DNA of 14,974 nucleotides from an uncultured Anaerolineales bacterium (GTDB lineage: Bacteria > Chloroflexota > Anaerolineae > Anaerolineales > Villigracilaceae), in the NCBI GenBank assembly GCA_937928015.1, contig CALFXA010000110.1, positions 1 to 14,974 of the forward strand. Direction: 5' to 3'. Made by a program: the position numbers and the translations under genes. Numbering within the stretch: position 1 is the first letter of the stretch; each line of letters begins with the position of its first letter. Positions 1 to 6,339 of this stretch are shown here, piece after piece. Under the pieces are notes generated by a model that ran no database searches, was not told where the DNA came from, and worked only from the letters and a program-made list of their open reading frames with translations.

Positions 1-341
1 GCGCCCAATCCCAGCCCGACCTGAAGAGTCAGGTTGGTCAGGGCGGAGAAGACCTCATTGTCGCGGAACAGGTTGAAGGTCTCGTTGCTGAAGGTGGAGA
101 AGGTGGTGAATCCACCCAGCACGCCGACGAAGACCAGCGCGCGCGTCTCGGGCGTGAACACACCGCGCACGTCCGCCAGTTGTGAGAGGAAGCCGATCAC
201 GAGACATCCCAGCAGGTTGACGGCCAACGTCCCGAACGGGAATCCCGCGCTGGCTGTGACCTGCTGCACCCATCCGCTGACCCAATATCGCAGAATCGAT
301 CCGACGAACCCGCCGACCCCCACCAGAAGCGCCTTGTTCAC
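1..341 (-). CDS. crcB: Fluoride ion channel CrcB/FluC (3' end cut by window edge)
   Basis: Small four-helix membrane channel that exports fluoride and works as a dual-topology dimer. The 113 visible residues start from GTG at 341 and run off the window; the family is usually about 125 residues, so about a dozen C-terminal residues are missing. Seen in sequence: N-terminal GGFVGSILRYW (residues 10-20, conserved Arg18), FGTLAVNLLG in the second helix (Asn43), and the hallmark GGFTTFSTFS (76-85) that carries the Phe-box residues Phe81 and Phe84 and the central Na+ site. The GTG lies 2 nt after the stop codon of the upstream small membrane ORF, so translation is probably coupled. It is the last visible gene of the uvrC operon. 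No fluoride riboswitch is visible directly before it, as expected for an internal operon gene. Family assignment is firm. Confidence 0.93.
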   Translation of the reverse strand, partial: MNKALLVGVGGFVGSILRYWVSGWVQQVTASAGFPFGTLAVNLLGCLVIGFLSQLADVRGVFTPETRALVFVGVLGGFTTFSTFSNETFNLFRDNEVFSALTNLTLQVGLGLG

Positions 342-343
342 CG

Positions 344-454
344 TTAATTGACGAAGAGCGACAATACCATCGAGAGCAAAACGAGCAGGGAGACGACCGC
401 AAATACGATCTGGGCGGTGCTGATCTTGGGTTTGGTGGACTTGCTTTTTGTCAT
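344..454 (-). CDS. Small single-helix membrane protein, 36 aa
   Basis: Short ORF of 37 codons including TAA. It starts with ATG one base after the TAG of the response regulator and ends 2 nt before the GTG of crcB. An AGAAAGG stretch about 10 nt before the ATG, inside the end of the response regulator gene, can serve as ribosome binding site. The protein has a basic, hydrophilic N-terminus (MTKSKSTKPK) followed by one hydrophobic segment from about residue 15 to 35, ending FVN. This gives a probable N-in single-pass topology by the positive-inside rule. The tight packing on both sides, the membrane helix and the absence of internal stops argue that it is real. I do not recognise a family. It could be a partner or coupling peptide for the channel or simply a conserved small membrane protein; this is inference. 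Confidence 0.72.
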   Translation of the reverse strand: MTKSKSTKPKISTAQIVFAVVSLLVLLSMVLSLFVN

Positions 455-455
455 T

Positions 456-839
456 CTAGGAACCTTTCTGGTGTTTTCTAAACGCGTCCCCCAACACGCG
501 CTCCAATTCTTCGAGAGTCACGGGCTTGGTCACGTACCCGTCCGCGCCGATGGCCATGGCCCGGTCGACGGTGACGTCGGCAGCCTCGGACGAAAGCATG
601 ACCACAGGGAGGCCCTTCCAGGCCGGGTTGCGGCGTACGAACTCCAGCATGTCGAGGCCTGTCACCTCGGGCATGTTGATGTCCAGGATCAGAGCGTCGG
701 GTTTGCGGCCCGAAAGCAGGGTGCGTGCCGCCGAGCGCGCGTTCAGGAACGAGACCGATTGGCAATCGAGCAGCTTCAACATCAGCCCGACTGCCCGCGC
801 CATTTCCTCGTCGTCATCCACGATCCAGACTTGTTTCAT
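456..839 (-). CDS. Single-domain response regulator (REC only)
   Basis: A 127-residue receiver domain with no output domain. The phosphorylation site is complete: acidic Asp8/Asp9 (VDDDEE), phospho-acceptor Asp53 (LILDINMPEVTG), Ser83 (VVMLSSE) in the Thr/Ser switch position, and Lys105 followed by Pro106 (VTKPV). It should therefore be a competent phosphorelay receiver of the CheY/Spo0F type that acts by protein contact. Its ATG overlaps the uvrC stop codon as ATGA, so it is probably translated by coupled re-initiation. No histidine kinase lies in the window, so its phosphodonor is unknown. The gene is the second in the operon uvrC, REC, small membrane protein, crcB. Confidence 0.93.
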   Translation of the reverse strand: MKQVWIVDDDEEMARAVGLMLKLLDCQSVSFLNARSAARTLLSGRKPDALILDINMPEVTGLDMLEFVRRNPAWKGLPVVMLSSEAADVTVDRAMAIGADGYVTKPVTLEELERVLGDAFRKHQKGS

Positions 840-2731
840 TCCAGGTTTGCCTTTACGCTTTCAGCGGCAGTCAGGTTCATGCCAGGCACCGCTGCCAATT
901 CTTCGATGCTTGCGCCTCTAATCTTATCCACAGAACCGAAATGTTTCAAGAGTGCCTTGCGACGTGCGGGACCGATACTGGGAATCGAATCCAGGATCGA
1001 GGCCATGCCCTGCTTCGAGCGGCGGGCGCGGTGGGCGGTGATGCCGAAGCGATGCGCCTCGTCGCGGATGCGCTGTACGAGGTAGAGTCCCTGCGAATGG
1101 CGCGGCAGCATCAGCGAGTTCGAGCGGTGCGGGAAGAAGATTTCCTCCTCCTGCTTGGCCAGTCCCACGACGGGGACCTTGTCGGCCAGTCCGAAATTTT
1201 CCAACACCTTGACGGCCCGCCCAAGCTGGCCCTTACCGCCGTCGATGATGACCAGGTCGGGCAGGAAGGAGAACGAGGCGTCGGGTTTCTTGGACCCCGG
1301 GGTTGGATTCCCGCTGAGCGTAGTCGAAGCGTGTTGGCCGCCCTGCCAGCGGCGGAAGCGGCGGGTCAGCATCTCTTCCATCGAGGCGAAATCGTCGGGC
1401 GCGCCGATGCTGGTGCTGTCGATGTTGAATTTGCGGTACAGTTTCTTGTCGGGCACGCCCTGGGTGAAGACCACCATCGAGCCGACCGTGGCTACGCCCT
1501 GCGTATGCGACACATCGTAGCACTCGATGCGGTTGGGCGGCGTGGACAGGTTCAGCGCGGATTGCAATTCGGCCAGCGCGGTCTCCTGCTTGTGGGCGTC
1601 GGCTTCCCATTGGGCGCGCAGGGCAGAAAGGGTCTCGGTGGCGTTCTCCGCCGCCATCTTGACCAACTCCTGTGGCTGGCCTTCCTTGGGGACGAAGAAT
1701 TCCATCTTCCTGCCGCCGCGCTTCGACCTGAGCCACTCACCGATGATCTTGGTTTCTTCGATCTCCTGGGGCAGCATCACCTGTTCGGGGACGCTGGCCG
1801 CCTCGGTGTAGAACTGCTTGATGAACTCGGACATGACCTCGTTGTCGGCGCTGTCCTCGGTGCCTTCCAGGATGAAATATTCGCGTCCGATCAATTTGCC
1901 GTTGCGGATGAAGAAAATCTGCACGCAGGCTTCGCCATTGTTGCGCGCCATGGCCAGCACGTCCGAGTCCTTGTAGTCGCTGGCGAAGACGATTTTCTGC
2001 CGCTCGATGATGGATTGGATGGCCTTGATCTGGTCGCGCACGGCGGCGGCCTTTTCGAAGCGCAATTCCTCGGCGGCCTTCTCCATGTCGCTTTGCAGGC
2101 GGACCACGATCTCGTCGCTATGTCCGCTCAGGAAATCCATCAGGTCCGAGATCATCTGTCGGTACTGGGCCTGGTCCACCGCGCCGATGCAGGGCGCATT
2201 GCACAACTTGATGTCGTAATACAGACAGGCGCGCTTATCAAGGCCCGTAATCTCACGGTCACAGGTCAGGTAGGGGAAGACCTTGCGCAGCACGTCCAAG
2301 GTCTGGTACACGGCCCAGGCCGAGGTGTACGGACCGAAGTAACGTGAGCCGTCTTTCTCGTCCATCTGGCGCGTGACCGTGACGTGCGGAAAATCTTCAT
2401 TCCAGTGGATCTTGATGTACGGGTAGCGCTTGTCATCCTTGAGGCGGATGTTGTACTTCGGGCGATGTTTCTTGATCAGGTTCATCTCGAGGATTAGCGC
2501 CTCGAGTTCTGAGCCGACGACGATCCACTCGATGTGGGCGATGTCGCGCACCAGGCGGCGGGTTTTGTTATCGTGGCTGGCGTCCGCGTGGAAATAGGAC
2601 CGCACGCGGTTCTTCAGGCTGATGGCCTTGCCGACGTAGATGATCGTTCCTTCGGCGTTCTTCATCAGGTAGCAGCCCGGTTTGGCGGGCAGGGTCTTGA
2701 GGATGCCCTGGATGTGCTCGGAGATTTCCAT
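836..2731 (-). CDS. uvrC: UvrABC nucleotide excision repair endonuclease subunit C
   Basis: Makes both incisions around a bulky DNA lesion within the UvrABC system. The 631 residues show the full domain order. The GIY-YIG nuclease for the 3' cut (about 15-95) has GCYLM, IIYVGK and Arg42, with Glu82 as probable metal ligand. Four cysteines (157, 169, 177, 181) match the Fe-S cluster spacing known in UvrC. The UVR motif that contacts UvrB lies at about 205-240. The RNase H-like nuclease for the 5' cut has ECYDVSHTQG (Asp406), VIIDGGKGQL (Asp497) and RDEAHRF (His560). A C-terminal (HhH)2 domain starts near 577. The ATG at 2731 fits the family N-terminus, but there is no good Shine-Dalgarno sequence; a TAAAAT box lies only 10 nt upstream. 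Residues about 466-480 are an in-frame insertion carrying a palindromic repeat. First gene of its operon. Confidence 0.98.
   Translation of the reverse strand: MEISEHIQGILKTLPAKPGCYLMKNAEGTIIYVGKAISLKNRVRSYFHADASHDNKTRRLVRDIAHIEWIVVGSELEALILEMNLIKKHRPKYNIRLKDDKRYPYIKIHWNEDFPHVTVTRQMDEKDGSRYFGPYTSAWAVYQTLDVLRKVFPYLTCDREITGLDKRACLYYDIKLCNAPCIGAVDQAQYRQMISDLMDFLSGHSDEIVVRLQSDMEKAAEELRFEKAAAVRDQIKAIQSIIERQKIVFASDYKDSDVLAMARNNGEACVQIFFIRNGKLIGREYFILEGTEDSADNEVMSEFIKQFYTEAASVPEQVMLPQEIEETKIIGEWLRSKRGGRKMEFFVPKEGQPQELVKMAAENATETLSALRAQWEADAHKQETALAELQSALNLSTPPNRIECYDVSHTQGVATVGSMVVFTQGVPDKKLYRKFNIDSTSIGAPDDFASMEEMLTRRFRRWQGGQHASTTLSGNPTPGSKKPDASFSFLPDLVIIDGGKGQLGRAVKVLENFGLADKVPVVGLAKQEEEIFFPHRSNSLMLPRHSQGLYLVQRIRDEAHRFGITAHRARRSKQGMASILDSIPSIGPARRKALLKHFGSVDKIRGASIEELAAVPGMNLTAAESVKANLE
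1312..1331. repeat. Dispersed-type imperfect palindrome inside uvrC
   Basis: The 20-base element CGCTGAGCGTAGTCGAAGCG has CGCT/AGCG ends. On the coding strand it reads in frame as ASTTLSG (UvrC residues 468-474). It sits in the linker between the first catalytic block of the RNase H-like domain and the IIDGGKGQL block, a place where UvrC lengths vary. From memory, sequences of the TTCGACTACGCTCAG type are abundant dispersed repeats in many environmental genomes including Chloroflexota; this was not checked. Only one copy is present in this window. Confidence 0.6.
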
Positions 2732-2737
2732 ATAGAT

Positions 2738-2750
2738 GGGTATTTTACCC
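2738..2750 (-). promoter_or_regulatory. uvrC -10 box within a small palindrome
   Basis: On the minus strand a TAAAAT box (2742-2747) lies 10 nt before the uvrC ATG, with no convincing -35 (TTGGGG at 16 nt). The box sits inside the symmetric element GGGTA-AAA-TACCC, which could be an operator. Transcription from this box would give a leader of only about 4 nt, in keeping with the lack of a Shine-Dalgarno sequence. Inference only. Confidence 0.4.
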
Positions 2751-2777
2751 GATGCGATCCGTCCCCCAAGTTTCCTG

Positions 2778-2805
2778 TTGACTTTGTCCCTATTGAGGCT
2801 ACAAT
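2778..2805 (+). promoter_or_regulatory. Sigma-A type promoter of the Yip1-family gene
   Basis: TTGACT (2778-2783), a 16-nt spacer and TACAAT (2800-2805) form the best complete -35/-10 pair in the window. The start point would fall near 2812, giving a leader of about 24 nt that contains AAGGAGA (2824-2830) five bases before the ATG at 2836. Confidence 0.65.
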
Positions 2806-2835
2806 TTCAGTATCAACTTATTCAAGGAGAATGTC

Positions 2836-3561
2836 ATGTCTGACCTTTCCAATGCCCCCATTATGTCGGGCGGCCCCGAGCCCTTTTACAAGGTCTGGAT
2901 CAAGGCCCTGACCAGACCCAACGAGCAGACCTTTGCCGAGTTGGCTGCTTCGCCCAGCGCCAAGGCCACCACAGGCTATTTGTGGTATTTCATCGCCGCC
3001 CTGGTGCAATTCTTCTTCGCCTCCCTGATCCAGAACGCGGCCATGCAGCAGATGATGCAGCAGTTCAGCGGGGAGTACAGCCAGTTCTCGAGCGGTGGCG
3101 GATTCTTCTCGAATCTGATCACGGCTGTCTGCGGCGCGCCCATTGCGGCGGGTGTGGGCACCCTGATGTTTGCGCTGATGGTGGCGGTCGTGCAGTGGGT
3201 CGCCAAGATGTTCGGCGGGCGCGGCACAAATGACCAGATGGTCTATGCCATGTCGGCCATTCTTTCACCGATTCTGCTGGTCGGTGCCATCCTGACCCTG
3301 TTTTCGGCCATCCCGTTTGTGGGGTTGTGCTTCGGTATCGTCAGCCTGCTGATCAGCCTGTACGGCCTGGTACTCGAAGTCATGGCAGTCAAGGGTGTCA
3401 ATCAGTTCGGCTGGGGCGCTGCCCTCGGGTCGCTGTTCATCCCGCTGCTGACCATTCTCTTCGTGTGCGGCTGTTTGGTGATCGGCTCGCTGATGTTGAT
3501 GGGTCCAGTCATCGGTGACGTATTCAGTGGCATTAACCAGAGTCTGCAAAATGTTCCGTAA
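2836..3561 (+). CDS. Yip1-domain polytopic membrane protein
   Basis: A 241-residue integral membrane protein. The soluble N-terminus (1-46) carries PEPFYKVWIKALTRPNEQTFAEL, a pattern common at the start of bacterial Yip1-family proteins, followed by about five membrane segments (roughly 48-66, 95-122, 136-158, 160-187, 195-224). The loop at 68-90 is rich in Met, Gln and Ser. The family (Yip1/YIF-like in bacteria) has no agreed function; a structural or trafficking role in the membrane is often guessed. The ATG at 2836 was chosen because AAGGAGA lies five bases upstream and the frame matches; the earlier ATG at 2831 is in another frame. It has its own promoter and a strong terminator, so it is monocistronic, divergent from uvrC and convergent with the kinase gene. 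Confidence 0.8.
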   Translation: MSDLSNAPIMSGGPEPFYKVWIKALTRPNEQTFAELAASPSAKATTGYLWYFIAALVQFFFASLIQNAAMQQMMQQFSGEYSQFSSGGGFFSNLITAVCGAPIAAGVGTLMFALMVAVVQWVAKMFGGRGTNDQMVYAMSAILSPILLVGAILTLFSAIPFVGLCFGIVSLLISLYGLVLEVMAVKGVNQFGWGAALGSLFIPLLTILFVCGCLVIGSLMLMGPVIGDVFSGINQSLQNVP

Positions 3562-3571
3562 TGCCTAAATC

Positions 3572-3606
3572 AAAAAAAGCCTCCCGTTCATCGGGAGGCT
3601 TTTTTT
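3572..3606. terminator. Bidirectional intrinsic terminator
   Basis: A run of seven A, stem GCCTCCCG (3579-3586), loop TTCAT, stem CGGGAGGC (3592-3599), then a run of seven T. The A/T tails on both sides make it work in both directions, serving the Yip1-family gene (plus) and the convergent kinase gene (minus), which ends 5 bases beyond it. Confidence 0.95.
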
Positions 3607-3610
3607 GATT

Positions 3611-5734
3611 CTATCCACCGTCATAATTTTCGGGGGTGGCGGGCACGGCCTGAGGGGTGGGGCCCGGCGGCATGACCTGTCCCTGCCCAAGCAGGATCAG
3701 AATGTCGGCCATGTAATAGGCATGTTGATAGGCCGTCTTCACACCGCCCTCGCCTGGGATTGGGTTGATCTGTTCGTCGCCGTTCAAGTCCACGCCGTTG
3801 ACGATCTGGTCGGCCAGCCCCACCGCTTGGACGATGATCCCGCGCATATTCCCGTCGAACGGGCTGGCCAGGATGTTCAGAGCCAGGTCGCGCAATTGCA
3901 CGCTCCAATCTTCCACATTGGTGATGCAGGCTTCCACGTGTCCGCCGTGCAGGATGACCGAGGCGGGCGCATCGCCCGTGGTCATGGCATAGGTGGTATG
4001 CGAGTAGACGCCGCCCGTGTAGCCCGGGCTTTCCCCGTTGAGCAGCAGGCCGTAGCCGTCGCCCGTGTCAGTTACTTCGCCGTCATGGTCCAGGTCACCA
4101 TATTGAGCCGACTGCTTGCCCACGATCAAGTTGACCACCGCCTCGGCGTTCTTGCGCGCGGCGGCTTCATCGCCCGCCTCGTAACTGGTCAGCATGGCGT
4201 TGGCCGCCTGGTCCACCAGGGTCGCATCCGTCCACAGGCCGTGCATCAAGCCGACCTGATTCGGCGTATCGGAGATCGACACCAGCAGGTGACGGACATG
4301 CATCAGCGAGTCGCTGGGCACGCCCGAGGAAAACGCCACCTCGCTGGACGGGTTCGGGCTGGGGTCGGGATTCGGTTCGAGGGTGATCTCCATGCGGTCG
4401 TAGCGCCCCAGCAGGTTGCGGCTCTGTTCGTCCACGAACTGAAGCGAGCCGTTTCCGCTGGCATCCAAATTCAGGATGCCCAGACTGCGGCGCGTCTCTC
4501 CGCCCGTGCCCACCAGCCAGACCTCATATTGCTTTCCCTCGGGCGCGGCGGGCATGCCTTTGGCCGAGACCAGCACGCCGTCGACGTGGGACGCCACATC
4601 CTGGAAGCGCACCAGGCCAACGTCCGCCACCGCCTGTGTGGGACCGGCGGCTGGTTCCGTCATGGAATGCGGAGTCGCGGCGGGCGGCGTGAGACCCTGA
4701 CCGAGGGTGGCGGTGGCCGTCGAGACGGGGGCAGGCGCGGGTGCAGGTTTCAGGAGCAGGAATCCAGCCAGGGCCGCGACGGCCAGTCCCGCGGCGCCGA
4801 TCCAGATCCACGGCTTGGGCTTGCGGGCGGAGCCATCCGCTTTGGGCGGCAGCAGGGTGGGAGCGTCGGCGCGTTCGTGCAGGGCGGCCTCGAAGGCGTG
4901 CGCCAGTTCGAGCGGGGTCTGGAAGCGGTCTTCGGGTCGCTTGGCCAGGGCACGGTCGATGACGGCCTGAATGGCGGGGGCCAGCCCGGGGATGGGGGCG
5001 GGCGGCTCGCTGATGTGTTTGAGCAGAACGCCCATGGTGCTGTCGGCTTCGAAGGGCACGCGCCCCGCGAGGACCTCGTACAGTACGATGCCGAGTGAGT
5101 AAATGTCGGTGCGGGCGTCGGTGCGCTCGCCGCGTGCCTGCTCGGGACTCATGTAGGCGGGCGTGCCCGCGATTTGTCCCGTGGCAGTCTGTGAGGCAGA
5201 GTTGAGGTACCGCACCAGGCCGAAGTCGGTCAACACAGGCTGGATGTCGGGCGGGAGCAGCTGGCCCTTCTCGACGGGCGCGCTGCGCGAATTGAGCAGG
5301 ATGTTGCCTGGCTTGACGTCGCGGTGAATCACGCCGCTCTCGTGCGCGTATTGCAGGGCCTCGGCCAGGCTGGTGAGCAGGCGGGCCGCGAGGGGATATT
5401 CGAGTCGCAGGTTGTTCTCGTGCAGGGAACGCAGGTAAGTGGAAAGCGCGAGACCAGGCACATACTCCATGACGAGATACGGCTGGCCCTGAATCGAGTC
5501 GAAGTCAAAGACCTGGACGATGTTGGGATGACGCAGGTTCGCTACGACCCGCGCCTCGCGCTGGAAGCGCTCCAGCAGTTCGGGATCATCCTGGTATTGA
5601 TTGCGTAATAACTTGACGGCCACGGATCGCTGCAAAGTGGTGTGCGTGCCGAGATAAACCTCAGCCATGCCCCCGCGGGCCAGCAGAAGTTCGATGCGTA
5701 CCTTTCCCAGCGTCTTGCCAATCCAATCGGACAT
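3611..5734 (-). CDS. Transmembrane Ser/Thr protein kinase with RskA-like and EF-hand/dockerin-like C-terminus
   Basis: Hanks-type kinase of 707 residues. Kinase domain, about 8-285: glycine loop ARGGMAEVY (19-27), Lys41 (VAVK), Glu60, catalytic HRDVKPGN (137-144, Asp139), DFG (170-172), SPE (196-198) and TDIYSLG (Asp210). An insertion of about 15 residues lies between the catalytic loop and DFG. A membrane helix spans about 309-328, then an Ala/Pro/Thr linker. Residues about 373-473 resemble the C-terminal domain of RskA-type anti-sigma factors (KQYEVWLVGT, then MEITLEP). The tail holds two Ca-binding-loop-like stretches, DLDHDGEVTD (547-556) and DLNGDEQIN (649-657), as in EF hands or type I dockerin repeats. 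ATG 5734 is preferred because AGAGAGG precedes it; an upstream ATG at 5773 lies before the -10 box. The topology implies cytoplasmic kinase and outside sensor parts. Substrates are unknown. Confidence 0.9.
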   Translation of the reverse strand: MSDWIGKTLGKVRIELLLARGGMAEVYLGTHTTLQRSVAVKLLRNQYQDDPELLERFQREARVVANLRHPNIVQVFDFDSIQGQPYLVMEYVPGLALSTYLRSLHENNLRLEYPLAARLLTSLAEALQYAHESGVIHRDVKPGNILLNSRSAPVEKGQLLPPDIQPVLTDFGLVRYLNSASQTATGQIAGTPAYMSPEQARGERTDARTDIYSLGIVLYEVLAGRVPFEADSTMGVLLKHISEPPAPIPGLAPAIQAVIDRALAKRPEDRFQTPLELAHAFEAALHERADAPTLLPPKADGSARKPKPWIWIGAAGLAVAALAGFLLLKPAPAPAPVSTATATLGQGLTPPAATPHSMTEPAAGPTQAVADVGLVRFQDVASHVDGVLVSAKGMPAAPEGKQYEVWLVGTGGETRRSLGILNLDASGNGSLQFVDEQSRNLLGRYDRMEITLEPNPDPSPNPSSEVAFSSGVPSDSLMHVRHLLVSISDTPNQVGLMHGLWTDATLVDQAANAMLTSYEAGDEAAARKNAEAVVNLIVGKQSAQYGDLDHDGEVTDTGDGYGLLLNGESPGYTGGVYSHTTYAMTTGDAPASVILHGGHVEACITNVEDWSVQLRDLALNILASPFDGNMRGIIVQAVGLADQIVNGVDLNGDEQINPIPGEGGVKTAYQHAYYMADILILLGQGQVMPPGPTPQAVPATPENYDGG

Positions 5735-5744
5735 ATCCTCTCTG

Positions 5745-5812
5745 ATTATACTGGAAGTCCAAACCTTACACACTCACACGAAAGGGGCAAATTAAGTACT
5801 AGCCAGTATAAT
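5745..5812. promoter_or_regulatory. Divergent promoter region between kinase and pncC, with 10-bp inverted repeat over both -10 boxes
   Basis: TATAAT occurs on the minus strand at 5745-5750 (kinase) and on the plus strand at 5807-5812 (pncC). Each is the end of an exact 10-bp inverted repeat, ATTATACTGG (5745-5754) and CCAGTATAAT (5803-5812), with 48 bp between. Neither has a recognisable -35 box at 16-18 nt. The pncC start point would fall near 5819, with GAGGTG before the TTG start; the kinase start point would leave only about 4 nt of leader. Confidence 0.6.
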
Positions 5813-5832
5813 GGGCAGCCTGAGGTGAAACC

Positions 5833-6339
5833 TTGCAACGATCCATCGAAATTCAACTGGGCGGGGCCCTTCGTGCACGCGGACTAAAACTGGCGACAGC
5901 CGAATCCTGCACGGGCGGGCTGATCGCCGACCGCCTCACCGATGTGCCAGGCTCATCGGATTATTTTCTGGGCGGCATTGTGGCCTATGCCTATGAGGCC
6001 AAGGTGGCTCTGCTGGATGTATCGTGGGATACGCTGCGCGCGTTTGGAGCGGTCAGCCGCGAGGTGGTGTTGGAGATGGCGCGCGGCGCGCAGAAGTCTC
6101 TCGGTGCGGACCTGGCCGTCAGCGTGAGCGGCATCGCTGGACCCGGCGGCGGGCTGCCCGATAAACCTGTCGGCACCACCTGGCTGGGACTTGCCACCCC
6201 CGACGGGGAGTGGGTCCGCCAGTTTGTCTGGGACCGCGACCGCCGCGGCAACAAGGAACTCTCCGCCGAAGCCGCGCTTCAATTTGTGCTGGATTATCTG
6301 GATGGAAAGCTGAATCGTGAATTGGAGGAAAGGGAATGA
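5833..6339 (+). CDS. pncC: Nicotinamide-nucleotide amidohydrolase (CinA C-terminal domain protein)
   Basis: Deamidates nicotinamide mononucleotide to nicotinic acid mononucleotide and ammonia, recycling NMN (for example from DNA ligase) into NAD synthesis in the cytoplasm. The 168 residues form a stand-alone CinA C-terminal domain without the N-terminal MoaB-like part. Conserved blocks seen: AESCTGGLIA (23-32, with the conserved Ser25), GGIVAYAYEAK (48-57), VSGIAGPGGG (98-107) and KPVGTTW (111-117). The start is TTG at 5833, supported by GAGGTG six bases before it, by the typical N-terminus after it and by the lack of an ATG near by. First gene of a three-gene unit; its TGA overlaps the ATG of the next gene (ATGA). 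Family assignment is firm; the NMN activity is by homology. Confidence 0.93.
   Translation: MQRSIEIQLGGALRARGLKLATAESCTGGLIADRLTDVPGSSDYFLGGIVAYAYEAKVALLDVSWDTLRAFGAVSREVVLEMARGAQKSLGADLAVSVSGIAGPGGGLPDKPVGTTWLGLATPDGEWVRQFVWDRDRRGNKELSAEAALQFVLDYLDGKLNRELEERE

Noticed and set aside
342..352. Fluoride riboswitch before crcB
   Set aside because: Only two bases separate the previous stop from the crcB start, so there is no room for one at this position.
725..2347. Long open frame of 540 codons on the plus strand opposite uvrC
   Set aside because: It lies fully antisense to a gene with all UvrC motifs; its translation is rich in His, Gly, Arg and Asp in the way typical of shadows of GC-rich genes, and it has no domain I recognise.
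3605..5098. Open frame of 497 codons on the plus strand opposite the kinase gene
   Set aside because: Antisense shadow of a high-GC gene; it begins inside the terminator tail, and the composition is low in Lys and Ile and high in Arg, Gly and His with no motif.
5735..5773. Thirteen-residue N-terminal extension of the kinase
   Set aside because: The upstream ATG lies before the TATAAT box and the extension is not kinase-like; AGAGAGG directly before ATG 5734 supports the shorter form.
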